Shown here: piece by piece, positions 8,605-18,410 of the stretch | Layout: every line of letters starts with the position of its first letter | Position numbering within the stretch: the first letter of the stretch is position 1 | Assembly: GCF_016907475.1 (NCBI RefSeq) | Contig: NZ_JAFBCA010000001.1 | Span: 2,480,001-2,544,000, forward strand | Length of the DNA stretch: 64,000 bases | Source: Nocardioides cavernae | Lineage (GTDB): Bacteria; Actinomycetota; Actinomycetes; Propionibacteriales; Nocardioidaceae | Reading direction: 5' to 3' | Notes under the pieces: model-generated | Seen by the model: the letters and a program-made list of their open reading frames with translations, nothing else | What the model was told of the DNA's origin: nothing | Database searches by the model: none | Translations under genes and position numbers: made by a program

Positions 8605-10377
8605 GTGCCGAGCACCCGCACCAGGCGCGGCGCCTCGCGCGGCGCGCCGATGCTGCGACTGCGCATCGGGTTCGTCCTCATCGCGATCGTCCTCTCCTTC
8701 TTCGGTGCCAGGCTCGTCCAGCTCCAGGGCGTCGACCCGCGCTCGTACGCCGTCCGCGCGGCCGCCGAGGGTGCGGTGCGGCTGCCGCTGGTGGCGGAAC
8801 GGGGCGACATCCTCGACCGCAACGGCGTACCCCTGGCCGACTCGGTCAAGGGCAAGATGGTCATCGCCGACCCCGACCTCACCGCCGACCGGGCGCCCGA
8901 GCTCGCGCGGCTGCTCTCGGACCGGCTCTCCGTGGACTACTTCCGGACCCTCACCGCGCTGCGCGGTCGCAAGGAGGGCAGCCGCTACGAGTACGTCGCC
9001 CGCCGGGTGCCAAGCACCCTCGCCGGCGACACGCTCGCCGAGCTCGACGGCGCCGGATTCACCGGCATCAGCCTCCAGGACGACCCGATCCGCGCCTATC
9101 CCTCCGGCGACGTGGCCGCCAACCTGCTCGGCTACATGGGCACCGACGAGCCGCTCGGCGGCTTCGAGCGCACCTTCGACAAGCAGCTGGCCGGCGTCGA
9201 CGGCGAGGCGACGTGGCAGTCCAACTCCGGCAAGGGCGTGCGGATCCCGCTGCGCGAGAGCACGCTCAAGGCCGCGCACAACGGTGCGCCGCTGCGCACC
9301 ACCATCGACCGCGACCTCCAGTGGTTCACCCAGAAGGTCCTCGCGCAGTCGGTGCGCCAGTACCGCGCGGAGAGCGGTGCCGCGGTCGTCATGGACACCC
9401 GCACCGGCGAGATCCTCGCGCTCGCCGACGTGCCGACCTTCGACGCCAACGCGCCCACGGAGGCCGACGAGGACGACCTCGGGTCGCGCGCCCTGAGCGA
9501 CACCTACGAGCCGGGCTCGGTGGAGAAGGTCCTCACTGCTTCCTCGCTCATCGACGCCGGCAAGGCGTTCCCGCGCCAGCGCTTCAAGGTCCCGCCCAGC
9601 CTCGCCCGGCAGGACCGGGTGATCGGTGACTGGTTCGACCACGGCAACATCCGGCTCACGCTGGCGGGCATCATCGCGAAGTCCTCCAACATCGGCACCG
9701 TGCTCGCCGCCGACGCGTTCTCGCCGGTCGAGCTGGTGGCCTACCTGCAGAAGTTCGGCCTCGGCCAGCGGACCAACGTCGGCGTGCGCGGTGAGACCCC
9801 CGGCATCCTCACGCCGGGCGAGGCGATGACCTCGCAGACCAAGGACCGCGTCGCATTCGGCCAGTCCCTCTCGGTCAACGTCGCCCAGATGGCTGCGGCC
9901 GTCAACACGGTCGCCAACGGCGGCGTGCGGGTCTCGCCGAGCCTGATCGCCGGCTCAGCGGTCACCGACGACGGGGTCACCGTCGGCACCGACGTGGCCA
10001 CCCGCACCCGGGTCGTCAGCAAGCAGGCCGCACGCGCGACCGCCCGGATGATGGAGAAGGTCGTCGACCCCGAGGACGGTGTCGCGCCCGCGGCGCAGGT
10101 GCCCGGCTACCTCGTGGCCGGCAAGACCGGCACCGCGCAGCGGGTCGCCAGCGACGGCACCGGCTACGACGGCAGCACCTCGGTGTCCTTCGGCGGCTTC
10201 GCGCCGGCCGACGACGCCCGCTTCACGGTCTACGTCGTGGTCCACGCTCCCAAGGTCGACGGGGGCGGTGGCTCGATCGCGGGGCCGGTGTTCTCCCGGA
10301 TCATGGGCTACGTCCTGGGCCGCTACGGCGTCGAGCCGACCGACGGCACGCCGTCGCGCCTGCCTGTCGAGTGGTGA
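8605..10377 (+). CDS. ftsI: septal transpeptidase FtsI (PBP3 / PbpB)
   Basis: 590 residues from the GTG at 8605, chosen because AGGAG sits 4 nt upstream; an in-frame ATG at 8593 is the alternative and adds 4 residues. One membrane anchor lies near residues 17-35, a PBP-dimer domain at about 45-210, and a transpeptidase domain after it. Active-site motifs are S305-V-E-K308 (SxxK), S360-S-N362 and K507-T-G-T. The enzyme cross-links peptidoglycan at the septum together with FtsW. The spacing of the motifs is normal, so it should be active. Confidence 0.95.
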   Translation: MPSTRTRRGASRGAPMLRLRIGFVLIAIVLSFFGARLVQLQGVDPRSYAVRAAAEGAVRLPLVAERGDILDRNGVPLADSVKGKMVIADPDLTADRAPELARLLSDRLSVDYFRTLTALRGRKEGSRYEYVARRVPSTLAGDTLAELDGAGFTGISLQDDPIRAYPSGDVAANLLGYMGTDEPLGGFERTFDKQLAGVDGEATWQSNSGKGVRIPLRESTLKAAHNGAPLRTTIDRDLQWFTQKVLAQSVRQYRAESGAAVVMDTRTGEILALADVPTFDANAPTEADEDDLGSRALSDTYEPGSVEKVLTASSLIDAGKAFPRQRFKVPPSLARQDRVIGDWFDHGNIRLTLAGIIAKSSNIGTVLAADAFSPVELVAYLQKFGLGQRTNVGVRGETPGILTPGEAMTSQTKDRVAFGQSLSVNVAQMAAAVNTVANGGVRVSPSLIAGSAVTDDGVTVGTDVATRTRVVSKQAARATARMMEKVVDPEDGVAPAAQVPGYLVAGKTGTAQRVASDGTGYDGSTSVSFGGFAPADDARFTVYVVVHAPKVDGGGGSIAGPVFSRIMGYVLGRYGVEPTDGTPSRLPVEW

Positions 10378-10382
10378 CTCGA

Positions 10383-10388
10383 TACCCT
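10383..10388 (+). promoter_or_regulatory. -10 element TACCCT, leaderless start of murE
   Basis: TACCCT is followed by 6 nt and then the murE GTG at 10395. No Shine-Dalgarno is present, so transcription probably starts at the G of GTG. Confidence 0.5.
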
Positions 10389-10394
10389 CGGCCG

Positions 10395-11948
10395 GTGCAC
10401 GAGCCTGAGAGTGCGACGCGTCCGCAGCAGTCCCGGTCGACCCCTGCGACCGAGCTCGCCGACTGGCTCTCGGCCACGACCGAGGTGGCCGCGCACGGTG
10501 ACCTCGCCGTCGCCGTCTCCGGCATCTCGCTGAGCACCGCACGGGTGCGACCCGGCGACGTGTACGCCGCGCTCCCGGGCGCGCGCGTCCACGGCGCGGA
10601 CTTCGCCGCGCAGGCCGTCGCGGCCGGTGCGGTCGTGGTGCTGACCGACGCCGCAGGCCTGGACCGGCTCCCGCCGGGGACGCCCGCCCTCGTGGTGTCC
10701 GAGCCGCGCCGCGTGCTCGGGCGCCTCGCCGCGCGGATCTACGGCGACCCCGCCGCCGGCCTGCGCGTCATCGGCGTCACCGGCACCCAGGGCAAGACCA
10801 CCACCACCCGGGTGCTCGAGCAGGGGCTCACCGAGGCCGGCGTGACCTCGGCGGTCATCGGCACCGTCGGCACCCGGATCGCGGGGGAGGACGTCAAGAC
10901 CCAGCTCACGACGCCGGAGGCGCCGGACCTGCACGGCCTCTTCGCGGTCATGCGCGAGCGCGGCGTCGACACCTGCGCCATGGAGGTCTCCAGCCACGCG
11001 CTCGTGCTCGGTCGGGTCGACGGCGTCGTCTTCGACGTCGCGACCTTCCTCAACCTCGGGCGCGACCACCTCGACTTCCACGCCGACCTCGACGACTACT
11101 TCGCCGCCAAGGCCGGTCTCTTCACCCCGGAGCGGGCTCGCGTCGGGCTGACCAACGTCGACGACGAGTTCGGCCGTCGCCTCCTCGACGTCGCCGGCAT
11201 CCCGATGTCGACGTACTCCTCCCGCGGTGCCGGCGCCGACTGGCGGGCGGTCGACGTCGACCTGACGGCCGGGGGAGCGAGCTTCACGGTCCTCGGCCCC
11301 GACGTCGAGCTGCGCACGGAGATCCACGTGCCGGGCGAGTTCAACGTCTCCAACGCGCTGGCCGCCATCGCCTCGGCGGCGCTCGCCGGGCTCGACCCGC
11401 GACAGGTGGCCGACGGCATCGCCCGCGTCGGCGGCGTCCCGGGCCGGCTCGAGCAGGTCTCCGTCGGTCAGGACTTCACCGTGGTCGTCGACTACGCGCA
11501 CAAGCCCGACGCCCTCGAGGCGGTGCTCGCCACCCTGCGGCCGCTGACCGACGGCCAGGTCGTCGTCGTGGTGGGCGCCGGCGGCGACCGCGACACCGTG
11601 AAGCGTCCGGTGATGGGAGAGATCGCCGCACGGCTCGCCGACGTCGTGGTGGTCACCGACGACAACCCTCGCACGGAGGACCCTGCGTCGATCCGCGCCG
11701 CAGTCCTGGCCGGCGCCCGCGGCCCCGCCGAGGTGGTCGAGGTGGGCGACCGCCGGCTCGCGATCCGTGAGGCCGTACGCCGTGCGCGTCCCGGCGACGT
11801 GGTGCTGATCGCCGGCAAGGGCCACGAGACCGGCCAGGAGGTCGGCGACGTGGTGCACCCGTTCGACGACCGCGTGGTCGCTGCCGAGGAGGTCCGGGCG
11901 CTCGCGGCCGGCCCCGACGGCGCCGACGAGCCCGGGAGCGACGCATGA
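10395..11948 (+). CDS. murE: UDP-MurNAc-tripeptide synthetase MurE (diaminopimelate-adding type)
   Basis: 517 residues from the GTG at 10395 (VHEPESATRP). An upstream in-frame GTG at 10371 would overlap ftsI and is less likely. The ATP loop is GVTGTQGKTTTT. The motif VTDDNPRTEDP carries DNPR, the signature of enzymes that add diaminopimelate rather than lysine, which fits LL- or meso-DAP wall chemistry. The enzyme adds the third residue of the stem peptide in the cytoplasm. It overlaps murF by 4 nt. Confidence 0.95.
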   Translation: MHEPESATRPQQSRSTPATELADWLSATTEVAAHGDLAVAVSGISLSTARVRPGDVYAALPGARVHGADFAAQAVAAGAVVVLTDAAGLDRLPPGTPALVVSEPRRVLGRLAARIYGDPAAGLRVIGVTGTQGKTTTTRVLEQGLTEAGVTSAVIGTVGTRIAGEDVKTQLTTPEAPDLHGLFAVMRERGVDTCAMEVSSHALVLGRVDGVVFDVATFLNLGRDHLDFHADLDDYFAAKAGLFTPERARVGLTNVDDEFGRRLLDVAGIPMSTYSSRGAGADWRAVDVDLTAGGASFTVLGPDVELRTEIHVPGEFNVSNALAAIASAALAGLDPRQVADGIARVGGVPGRLEQVSVGQDFTVVVDYAHKPDALEAVLATLRPLTDGQVVVVVGAGGDRDTVKRPVMGEIAARLADVVVVTDDNPRTEDPASIRAAVLAGARGPAEVVEVGDRRLAIREAVRRARPGDVVLIAGKGHETGQEVGDVVHPFDDRVVAAEEVRALAAGPDGADEPGSDA

Positions 11949-13348
11949 TCGAGATGTCACTGGACCAGATCGCCGACGTGGTCGGCGGCACCGCCCACGG
12001 CGAGGCGGTCGTCGTCGGCGGCGCGTTCGTGGACACCCGCACCCCCGAGGACGGCGGGCTCTTCGTGGCCGTGGCCGGCGAGCGCGTCGACGGCCACGAC
12101 CTGGCCGCGGCCGCGGGTGACGCCGGTGCCGTGGCGGTGCTCGGCAGCCGGCCCACCGAGCTGCCGACCGTCGTGGTGGACGACGTGACCGCGGCGCTGG
12201 GGCTGCTCGCGCGCCACGTCGTGGACCACCTGCCCGAGGTCGTCGTCCTCGCGATGACCGGCTCCCAGGGCAAGACCGGCACCAAGGACTACCTCGCCCA
12301 CCTGCTGTCCGAGGCCGGGCCCACCGTCGCGACGCGCGGCAACTTCAACAACGAGCTGGGCGTGCCGCTGACCGTGCTCCGGGCGACCCCCGACACCCGC
12401 TACCTCGTCGTCGAGATGGGGGCCCGCGGCGTCGGTCACGTCGCAGAGCTGTGCGCCATCGCGCCACCCCGGGTGGCCGCCGTGCTCAACGTCGGCACCG
12501 CCCACATCGGGGAGTTCGGCAGCCGGGAGGCGATCGCGCGGGCCAAGGGCGAGATCGTCGAGGCGCTGCCCGCCGACGGCACCGCGGTGCTCAACGCCGA
12601 CGACGTCCTCGTGGCCGCGATGGCCGGGCGCACCGACGCACAGGTCGTCACCTTCGGCGGCCCGACGGACGGCCCGGCCCCCGACGTCGCCGTCAGCGAG
12701 GTCACCACCGACGAGCTGGGCCGGCAGTCCTTCGAGCTGGCCCACCGCGGCTCCGGCGCCACCGTCCACCTCGCCCAGGTCGGCGCCTACCAGTGGCGCA
12801 ACGCCGCCGCGGCCGCCGCCATGGCCCTCGCCGCGGGCCTGGACCTCGACGCCGTCGCCGACTCGCTCGCCGACGCCGTCCCGGCCAGCCGCTGGCGGAT
12901 GGAGCTGGCCGAGCGGCGCGACGGGCTCGTCGTGGTCAACGACGCCTACAACGCCAACCCCGAGTCGATGCGGGCAGCCCTCGAGACCCTTGCCGGCATC
13001 GGCGACCGCACCGGTCGGCGTACGGTCGCCGTGCTGGGGCAGATGCTCGAGCTCGGCGACGGTGCCGCCGCAGCCCACCGGGAGGTGGGGGACTACGCCG
13101 CCCGTGCCGGGGTCGACGTGCTGCTCACCGTCGGCGACGACGCGGCCGGGATCTCGCGGGGTTTCGACGCCGCCGGAGGCGGGGGAGTGACCATCACCAC
13201 GGCGGGGCGTGACGAAGCGGTCGACTGGCTGCGGCACAATGTCTCGGCTGCTGATGTCGTCCTGGTGAAGGCATCGCGGGGGGCGGCGCTGGAACTGATC
13301 GCCGACGACCTCCTCACCGGGAGCGGCAAGGAAGGAACCACCACATGA
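11945..13348 (+). CDS. murF: UDP-MurNAc-tripeptide:D-Ala-D-Ala ligase MurF
   Basis: 467 residues. The ATP-binding loop is MTGSQGKTGTKDYLAHLL, and RGNFNNELGVPLTVLR and VVNDAYNANPESMRAAL are typical MurF segments. It completes the pentapeptide precursor by adding D-Ala-D-Ala. Start (ATGATC) overlaps the murE stop and the end overlaps mraY, both by 4 nt. Confidence 0.96.
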   Translation: MIEMSLDQIADVVGGTAHGEAVVVGGAFVDTRTPEDGGLFVAVAGERVDGHDLAAAAGDAGAVAVLGSRPTELPTVVVDDVTAALGLLARHVVDHLPEVVVLAMTGSQGKTGTKDYLAHLLSEAGPTVATRGNFNNELGVPLTVLRATPDTRYLVVEMGARGVGHVAELCAIAPPRVAAVLNVGTAHIGEFGSREAIARAKGEIVEALPADGTAVLNADDVLVAAMAGRTDAQVVTFGGPTDGPAPDVAVSEVTTDELGRQSFELAHRGSGATVHLAQVGAYQWRNAAAAAAMALAAGLDLDAVADSLADAVPASRWRMELAERRDGLVVVNDAYNANPESMRAALETLAGIGDRTGRRTVAVLGQMLELGDGAAAAHREVGDYAARAGVDVLLTVGDDAAGISRGFDAAGGGGVTITTAGRDEAVDWLRHNVSAADVVLVKASRGAALELIADDLLTGSGKEGTTT

Positions 13349-14457
13349 GAGCCATCCTGTTCGGAGGAGGACTCTCCCTGCTGATCTCCCTGCTCGGCAC
13401 GCGCTACGCGATCCGGTTCTTCACCCGACAGGGATTCGGGCAGCCGATCCGCGACGACGGCCCGACCACCCACCACGTCAAGCGCGGTACGCCGACCATG
13501 GGCGGCGCGGTCGTCGTGCTGGCGACCGTCATCGGCTACTTCGCCGCCAAGCTGATCACCGGTCAGGCGCCCACCGCCTCGGCGCTGCTGCTGATCTTCC
13601 TGCTGGTGGGGCTCGGCGTCGTCGGCTTCCTCGACGACTTCCTCAAGGTCAGCCGACAGCACAGCACTGGTCTGCGCAGCCGCGCCAAGATGATCGGCCA
13701 GACCGTCGTCGCCCTCGTGTTCGGCGTGCTGGCCCTCTCGCCGGTGCTCGAGGACGAGCGCGGCTGGCGTCCTGCGTCGGACCACATCTCGTTCATCCGC
13801 GACTACGAGCGGTTCGCGCTCCCTGCTGTGCTGGCCCTGCTGCTCATCTGGTTCATCGTCACCGGCTTCAGCAACGCGGTGAACCTCGCCGACGGCCTCG
13901 ACGGCCTCGCGACCGGCTCGTGCATCCTCATCTTCGCGGCGTACACGCTCGTCAACATCTGGCAGAACAGCCAGTCCTGTGCGCTGGAGGCCGGCGCCAA
14001 GTGCTACGAGGTCCGCGACCCGCTGGACCTCGCCGTCGTCGCGGCAGCGCTGACCGGCGCCTGCTTCGGCTTCCTGTGGTGGAACGCCTCGCCGGCCCAG
14101 ATCATCCTGGGCGACACCGGCTCGCTGTCCCTCGGCGGCGCGATGGCCGGCTTCGCGATCATGACCCGCACCGAGCTGCTCCTGCTGGTCATCGGCGGGC
14201 TGTTCGTCGTCATCACGCTGTCGGTGATGATCCAGGTGTCGGTCTTCAAGGTCAGCCGGGCGAGCGGGCTGTTCCGGAGCATCTTCAAGGTCCAGGCGGG
14301 CCACCGGGTCTTCCGGATGACGCCCCTGCACCACCACTTCGAGATGCTCGGCTGGGAGCAGGTGACCATCGTCATCCGATTCTGGATCGTCACCGGGCTC
14401 GCCGTGGCCACCGGCCTCGGCATCTTCTACGCCGAGTGGGTCGCCGGCGTCGGATGA
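13345..14457 (+). CDS. mraY: phospho-MurNAc-pentapeptide transferase MraY
   Basis: 370 residues, about ten membrane helices. FLDDFLKV near residue 95, NLADGLDGLATG near 180 and the HHHFE motif of MTPLHHHFEMLGW near 330 are the catalytic and Mg-binding signatures. It transfers phospho-MurNAc-pentapeptide to undecaprenyl phosphate, making lipid I at the inner face of the membrane. Overlaps murF and murD by 4 nt. Confidence 0.97.
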   Translation: MRAILFGGGLSLLISLLGTRYAIRFFTRQGFGQPIRDDGPTTHHVKRGTPTMGGAVVVLATVIGYFAAKLITGQAPTASALLLIFLLVGLGVVGFLDDFLKVSRQHSTGLRSRAKMIGQTVVALVFGVLALSPVLEDERGWRPASDHISFIRDYERFALPAVLALLLIWFIVTGFSNAVNLADGLDGLATGSCILIFAAYTLVNIWQNSQSCALEAGAKCYEVRDPLDLAVVAAALTGACFGFLWWNASPAQIILGDTGSLSLGGAMAGFAIMTRTELLLLVIGGLFVVITLSVMIQVSVFKVSRASGLFRSIFKVQAGHRVFRMTPLHHHFEMLGWEQVTIVIRFWIVTGLAVATGLGIFYAEWVAGVG

Positions 14458-15977
14458 GCTCTTCTCCTGACATCGACCAGCTCGGCCGCGCCAGCGACTG
14501 GTCCGGCGTACGCGTCGTGGTCGCCGGGTTCGGCGTCTCCGGCTTCGCCGCCGCCGACAACCTCCTCTTCCTCGGCGCGCAGGTGACGGCGCTCGACGAG
14601 TCCACCAGCGACGAGAAGGCGGAGAAGGCCCGGCTGCTGGAGACGCTCGGCGCCACCGTGCGGCTCGAGCCGGGCGCGACCGACGTGCTGCCCGACGACG
14701 TCGACCTGGTCGTCACCTCACCGGGCTGGAAGCCGACCGCGCCGCTGCTCGCCCAGGCCACCGGGCGCGGGATCCCCGTGTGGGGCGAGGTCGAGCTGGC
14801 GTGGCGCCTGCGCGACCCCGCCGCCCCGGCCCCGTGGCTGGCCGTCACCGGCACCAACGGCAAGACCACGACGGTGCAGATGCTCCAGTCCATCCTCACC
14901 GCCGCCGGGCTCCGTGCCGTCGCGGTGGGCAACGTGGGCCTGCCGATCGTCGAGGCCGTGATGGACCCCGAGCCCTACGACGTCCTCGCCGTCGAGCTCT
15001 CCAGCTTCCAGCTCCACTACACGCACTCGATGGCCGCGGAGTCGGCCGTCGTGCTCAACATCGCCGAGGACCACCTCGACTGGTACGACGACGAGCCGGG
15101 CGCCGGCACCGACCCGGGCGCCCGGACCGGCATGGAGGTCTACGCCGCCGACAAGGCGCGCGTCTACGCCGGCGTGCAGCGGGCCTGCGTCTACAACCTC
15201 GCCGACCCCGCCACCGAGGACATGGTCCGCGAGGCCGACGTCGGTGAGGGCGCCCGCGCCGTGGGCTTCACGCTCGGCATGCCGGCCGCAGGCAACCTCG
15301 GTGTCGTGGAGGACCTCCTCGTCGACCGGGCGTTCATCGAGGAACGCGCGACCAGCGCCGCCGAGCTCTGCACGCTGGGCGACCTCGCCTCGCCCGCCCC
15401 GCACTTCGTCGCCAACGCGCTGGCTGCCGCCGCGCTCGCCCGAGCCCACGGTGTCGGCCAGCAGGCGGTGCGTGACGGGCTGCGGGCGTTCCGCCCCGAC
15501 GGACACCGGATCGCCCACGTCGCGGAGGCCGAGGGCGTGACGTGGATCGACGACTCCAAGGCCACCAACCCGCACGCCGCCCAGTCGTCCCTCTCCGCCT
15601 ACGAGGACGTCGTGTGGATCGCGGGCGGCCTGGCCAAGGGTGCGCGGTTCGACGACCTGGTGGGCGCGGTGGGCGGCCGGCTGCGTGGTGTCGTCCTGCT
15701 CGGCCGGGACCGCCAGGTCGTGGCCGACGCACTTTCGCGACACGCGCCCGATGTGCCGGTCATCGATGTGGGCGCCGACGAGACTGGGGATCCGATGGAG
15801 CGCGTGGTCGACGCGGCTGCCGGGCTCGCCAGGCCCGGTGACACGGTGTTGCTCGCGCCGGGGTGCGCCTCCATGGACATGTTCGCCAACTACGGCGCCC
15901 GCGGGGACGCGTTCGCGGCCGCCGTGCACGCCCACATCGCCCGCACCACCCAGCCCGACCAGCCCGACAGCGACTAG
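14454..15977 (+). CDS. murD: UDP-MurNAc-L-alanine:D-glutamate ligase MurD
   Basis: 507 residues. An N-terminal Rossmann motif VVVAGFGVSGFAAADNLL is followed by the Mur ATP loop VTGTNGKTTTVQML and the C-terminal WIDDSKATNPHA motif, which is diagnostic for MurD. It adds D-Glu to UDP-MurNAc-Ala. The protein is somewhat longer than E. coli MurD (about 438), with an insertion around residues 210-225 (DEPGAGTDPGARTG). Overlaps mraY by 4 nt. Confidence 0.95.
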   Translation: MSSSPDIDQLGRASDWSGVRVVVAGFGVSGFAAADNLLFLGAQVTALDESTSDEKAEKARLLETLGATVRLEPGATDVLPDDVDLVVTSPGWKPTAPLLAQATGRGIPVWGEVELAWRLRDPAAPAPWLAVTGTNGKTTTVQMLQSILTAAGLRAVAVGNVGLPIVEAVMDPEPYDVLAVELSSFQLHYTHSMAAESAVVLNIAEDHLDWYDDEPGAGTDPGARTGMEVYAADKARVYAGVQRACVYNLADPATEDMVREADVGEGARAVGFTLGMPAAGNLGVVEDLLVDRAFIEERATSAAELCTLGDLASPAPHFVANALAAAALARAHGVGQQAVRDGLRAFRPDGHRIAHVAEAEGVTWIDDSKATNPHAAQSSLSAYEDVVWIAGGLAKGARFDDLVGAVGGRLRGVVLLGRDRQVVADALSRHAPDVPVIDVGADETGDPMERVVDAAAGLARPGDTVLLAPGCASMDMFANYGARGDAFAAAVHAHIARTTQPDQPDSD

Positions 15978-16008
15978 AGCCGCACCGACCCGAGGGGAGC
16001 CGCGACGG

Positions 16009-17319
16009 ATGACCACCGCGAACCCCGGAGGAGTGGGGCTGGAGGTCGGCCCGGAGCCGGCGCCCGAGACGCAGGCTGACGTGCGCGGCGGGGCAGCGCA
16101 GGTCGGGCGTGCACCGCTGGGCTCCGGGCTCGCTGCGGGCTGGCGCTCGGTGCGAGACGCGCTCGACAAGCCGCTGGCGTCCTACTACCTGCTGCTCGGG
16201 TCGTCGGCCCTGCTGCTCACCATCGGCGTCATCATGGTGCTCAGCGCCTCCAGCGTGCGGTCCTACCTGACCTACGACGACTCCTACGCGGTCGTGAAGC
16301 GCCAGCTGATGTGGGTCGCGCTCGGACTGCCCGCCGCGTGGGTGGCGTCCCGGATCCCCGTGCGCCACGTCCGCAGGCTGGCCTACCCCGGGTTCCTGGT
16401 CGCCCTCGTCCTCCTCGGGCTCGTCGCCCGCTTCGGCGTGCTGATCAACGGCAACAAGAACTGGCTCGCCCTCGGCCCCGTCAACATCCAGCCGGCGGAG
16501 ATCGCCAAGCTCGCCATCGTGCTCTGGGCCGCCAACATCTACGCCCACAAGGAGCGGCGCCTGCGCGAGCTGCACCACCTGCTCGTGCCGGTGGTGCCCG
16601 GGCTGTTCGCCGTCATCGCCCTCGTGCTGGTGGGCCGCGACCTCGGCACCGCGATGGTGCTGGCGGCCATCCTGCTCGGGATGCTGTGGGTCGTCGGGGC
16701 GCCACTGCGTCTCTTCGGGCTCAGTCTGTCGGTGCTCGGCGTCGCGGCGGTCGCCCTGGCGGCCACCGATCCCGAGCGGCTCGAGCGCATCACCCACTTC
16801 ACCGACCCCTTCAAGGACTACACCGACGCGGGCTGGCAGCCGGCCCACGGGCTCTACGCCCTGTCCAGCGGTGGCTGGTTCGGGCAGGGCATCGGCGCCT
16901 CCACGCAGAAGTGGGGCGACCTGCCCGAGGCCCACACCGACTTCATCTTCGCCGTCCTCGGCGAGGAGCTCGGCCTCGTCGGCACGCTGCTGGTCATCGG
17001 GCTGTTCTTCACCATCGCCTACGCCGCGGTCCGCGTCGCCCTCAGCACCGAGGACCCCTTCGTCCGCTACGCGACCTTCGGCATCGTGGTCTGGCTGCTC
17101 GGCCAGATGATGATCAACGTCGGCATGGTGCTCGCCGTCCTGCCGGTCATCGGCATCCCGCTCCCGATCGTGTCCTACGGCGGGTCGGCCCTGCTGCCCT
17201 CGCTCGTGGCCCTCGGGCTGGTGATCGGCTTCGCGCGCCGTGAGCCGGAGGCCGCTGCCGCGCTCGCGGCACGCCGACGCAACCGCTCCGCCGGACTCTC
17301 CGCGGGTCCCGCTCGCTAG
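16009..17319 (+). CDS. ftsW: septal peptidoglycan polymerase FtsW (SEDS family)
   Basis: 436 residues starting at ATG with a GAGGGGAGC ribosome binding site. After a 60-residue cytoplasmic N-terminus there are about ten membrane helices. LVGRDLGTAMVLAAILLGM, QKWGDLPEAHTDFIFAVLGEE and IPLPIVSYGGSALLPSL are FtsW/RodA signatures. SEDS proteins polymerise lipid II into glycan; FtsW pairs with FtsI at the septum. The position between murD and murG identifies it as FtsW rather than RodA. Confidence 0.95.
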   Translation: MTTANPGGVGLEVGPEPAPETQADVRGGAAQVGRAPLGSGLAAGWRSVRDALDKPLASYYLLLGSSALLLTIGVIMVLSASSVRSYLTYDDSYAVVKRQLMWVALGLPAAWVASRIPVRHVRRLAYPGFLVALVLLGLVARFGVLINGNKNWLALGPVNIQPAEIAKLAIVLWAANIYAHKERRLRELHHLLVPVVPGLFAVIALVLVGRDLGTAMVLAAILLGMLWVVGAPLRLFGLSLSVLGVAAVALAATDPERLERITHFTDPFKDYTDAGWQPAHGLYALSSGGWFGQGIGASTQKWGDLPEAHTDFIFAVLGEELGLVGTLLVIGLFFTIAYAAVRVALSTEDPFVRYATFGIVVWLLGQMMINVGMVLAVLPVIGIPLPIVSYGGSALLPSLVALGLVIGFARREPEAAAALAARRRNRSAGLSAGPAR

Positions 17320-17322
17320 ATT
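17317..17322 (+). promoter_or_regulatory. -10 element TAGATT before murG
   Basis: TAGATT overlaps the ftsW stop codon (TAG at 17317-17319) and lies 8 nt before the murG ATG, so murG can also be made from a leaderless or nearly leaderless mRNA. Confidence 0.5.
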
Positions 17323-17330
17323 TGCCCTCG

Positions 17331-18410
17331 ATGCGCGTACTTCTCGCCGGCGGCGGCTCCGCCGGCCACACCTCGCCCCTGCTCGCCACCGCCGACGCCC
17401 TGCGCCGGCTCGACCCGGCGACCGAGGTCACCTGCCTCGGCACCCGCGAGGGGCTCGAGTCCCGCCTCGTCCCCGAGGCGGGCCTGCCGCTCGAGATCGT
17501 GCCTCGCGTCCCGCTCCCGCGTCGCCCGGGCCCCGACCTGCTGCGGACGCCGACCCGGTTGCGGGCCGCGCGCGCGGCCGCGCTCGAAGTGGTGGACCGG
17601 GTGCGCCCCGACGTCGTCGTCGGCTTCGGCGGCTACGTCTCCGTCCCCGCCTACCTCGCCGCCCGCAAGCGCGGCGTGCCGATCGTGGTCCACGAGGGCA
17701 ACGCGATCCCCGGCATCGCCAACAAGCTGGGCGCCCGCATGACGACCCACGTCGCCACGAGCTTCCCCGCCACCGACCTGCCCCGCGCGGTGTGCACGGG
17801 CCTGCCGATCCGCCGGCTCATCTCCACGATGGACCGCGGCGCGCTGCGTGCCGAGGCCCTGGCCACGTTCGGCCTCCGCGACGACCTGCCGACGCTCCTG
17901 GTCACCGGCGGCTCGCAGGGAGCCGCCCGCATCAATGCGGCCGTGTCCGGGGGCGCGCCCGCGCTGGCCGCGGCGGGCGTGCAGGTGCTGCACGTCGTCG
18001 GCCCCAAGCACGAGCTCGCCGTCGCGTCGGGGGACGTGCCCTACGTCGTGCTCAACTACGTGGACCGGATGGACCTCGCCTACGCCGCGGCCGACGCGGT
18101 GCTGTGCCGCTCGGGCAGCAACACCGTCACCGAGGTCTCCGGCGTGGGCCTGCCGGCGATCTACGTCCCGCTGCCGATCGGCAACGGCGAGCAGGCGCTC
18201 AACGCGCGCCCGGTCGTCGACGCCGGGGGCGGACTGCTGGTCGCCGACGCCGCGCTGACGCCCGAGTGGGTGGAGGCCAGCGTCCCGGGTCTGCTCAACG
18301 ACGCCGCACGGCTCGCGACCATGGGGGCCGCGGCCACCGGCGTGATCCCGCTCGACGCCGACGAGAAGCTGGCCCGGATGGTCCTCGACGCGGGAGGCCC
18401 GCGCGCATGA
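17331..18410 (+). CDS. murG: lipid II synthase MurG (GlcNAc transferase)
   Basis: 359 residues from ATG. LLAGGGSAGHTSPLLA is the N-terminal GxGGxxGH donor/lipid loop. VGFGGYVSVPAYLAA, VHEGNAIPGIANK and VTGGSQGAARIN are further family motifs, and the C-terminal half contains RSGSNTVTEVSGVGLPAIYV, the UDP-sugar site. It adds GlcNAc to lipid I at the inner face of the membrane. Overlaps murC by 4 nt. Confidence 0.96.
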   Translation: MRVLLAGGGSAGHTSPLLATADALRRLDPATEVTCLGTREGLESRLVPEAGLPLEIVPRVPLPRRPGPDLLRTPTRLRAARAAALEVVDRVRPDVVVGFGGYVSVPAYLAARKRGVPIVVHEGNAIPGIANKLGARMTTHVATSFPATDLPRAVCTGLPIRRLISTMDRGALRAEALATFGLRDDLPTLLVTGGSQGAARINAAVSGGAPALAAAGVQVLHVVGPKHELAVASGDVPYVVLNYVDRMDLAYAAADAVLCRSGSNTVTEVSGVGLPAIYVPLPIGNGEQALNARPVVDAGGGLLVADAALTPEWVEASVPGLLNDAARLATMGAAATGVIPLDADEKLARMVLDAGGPRA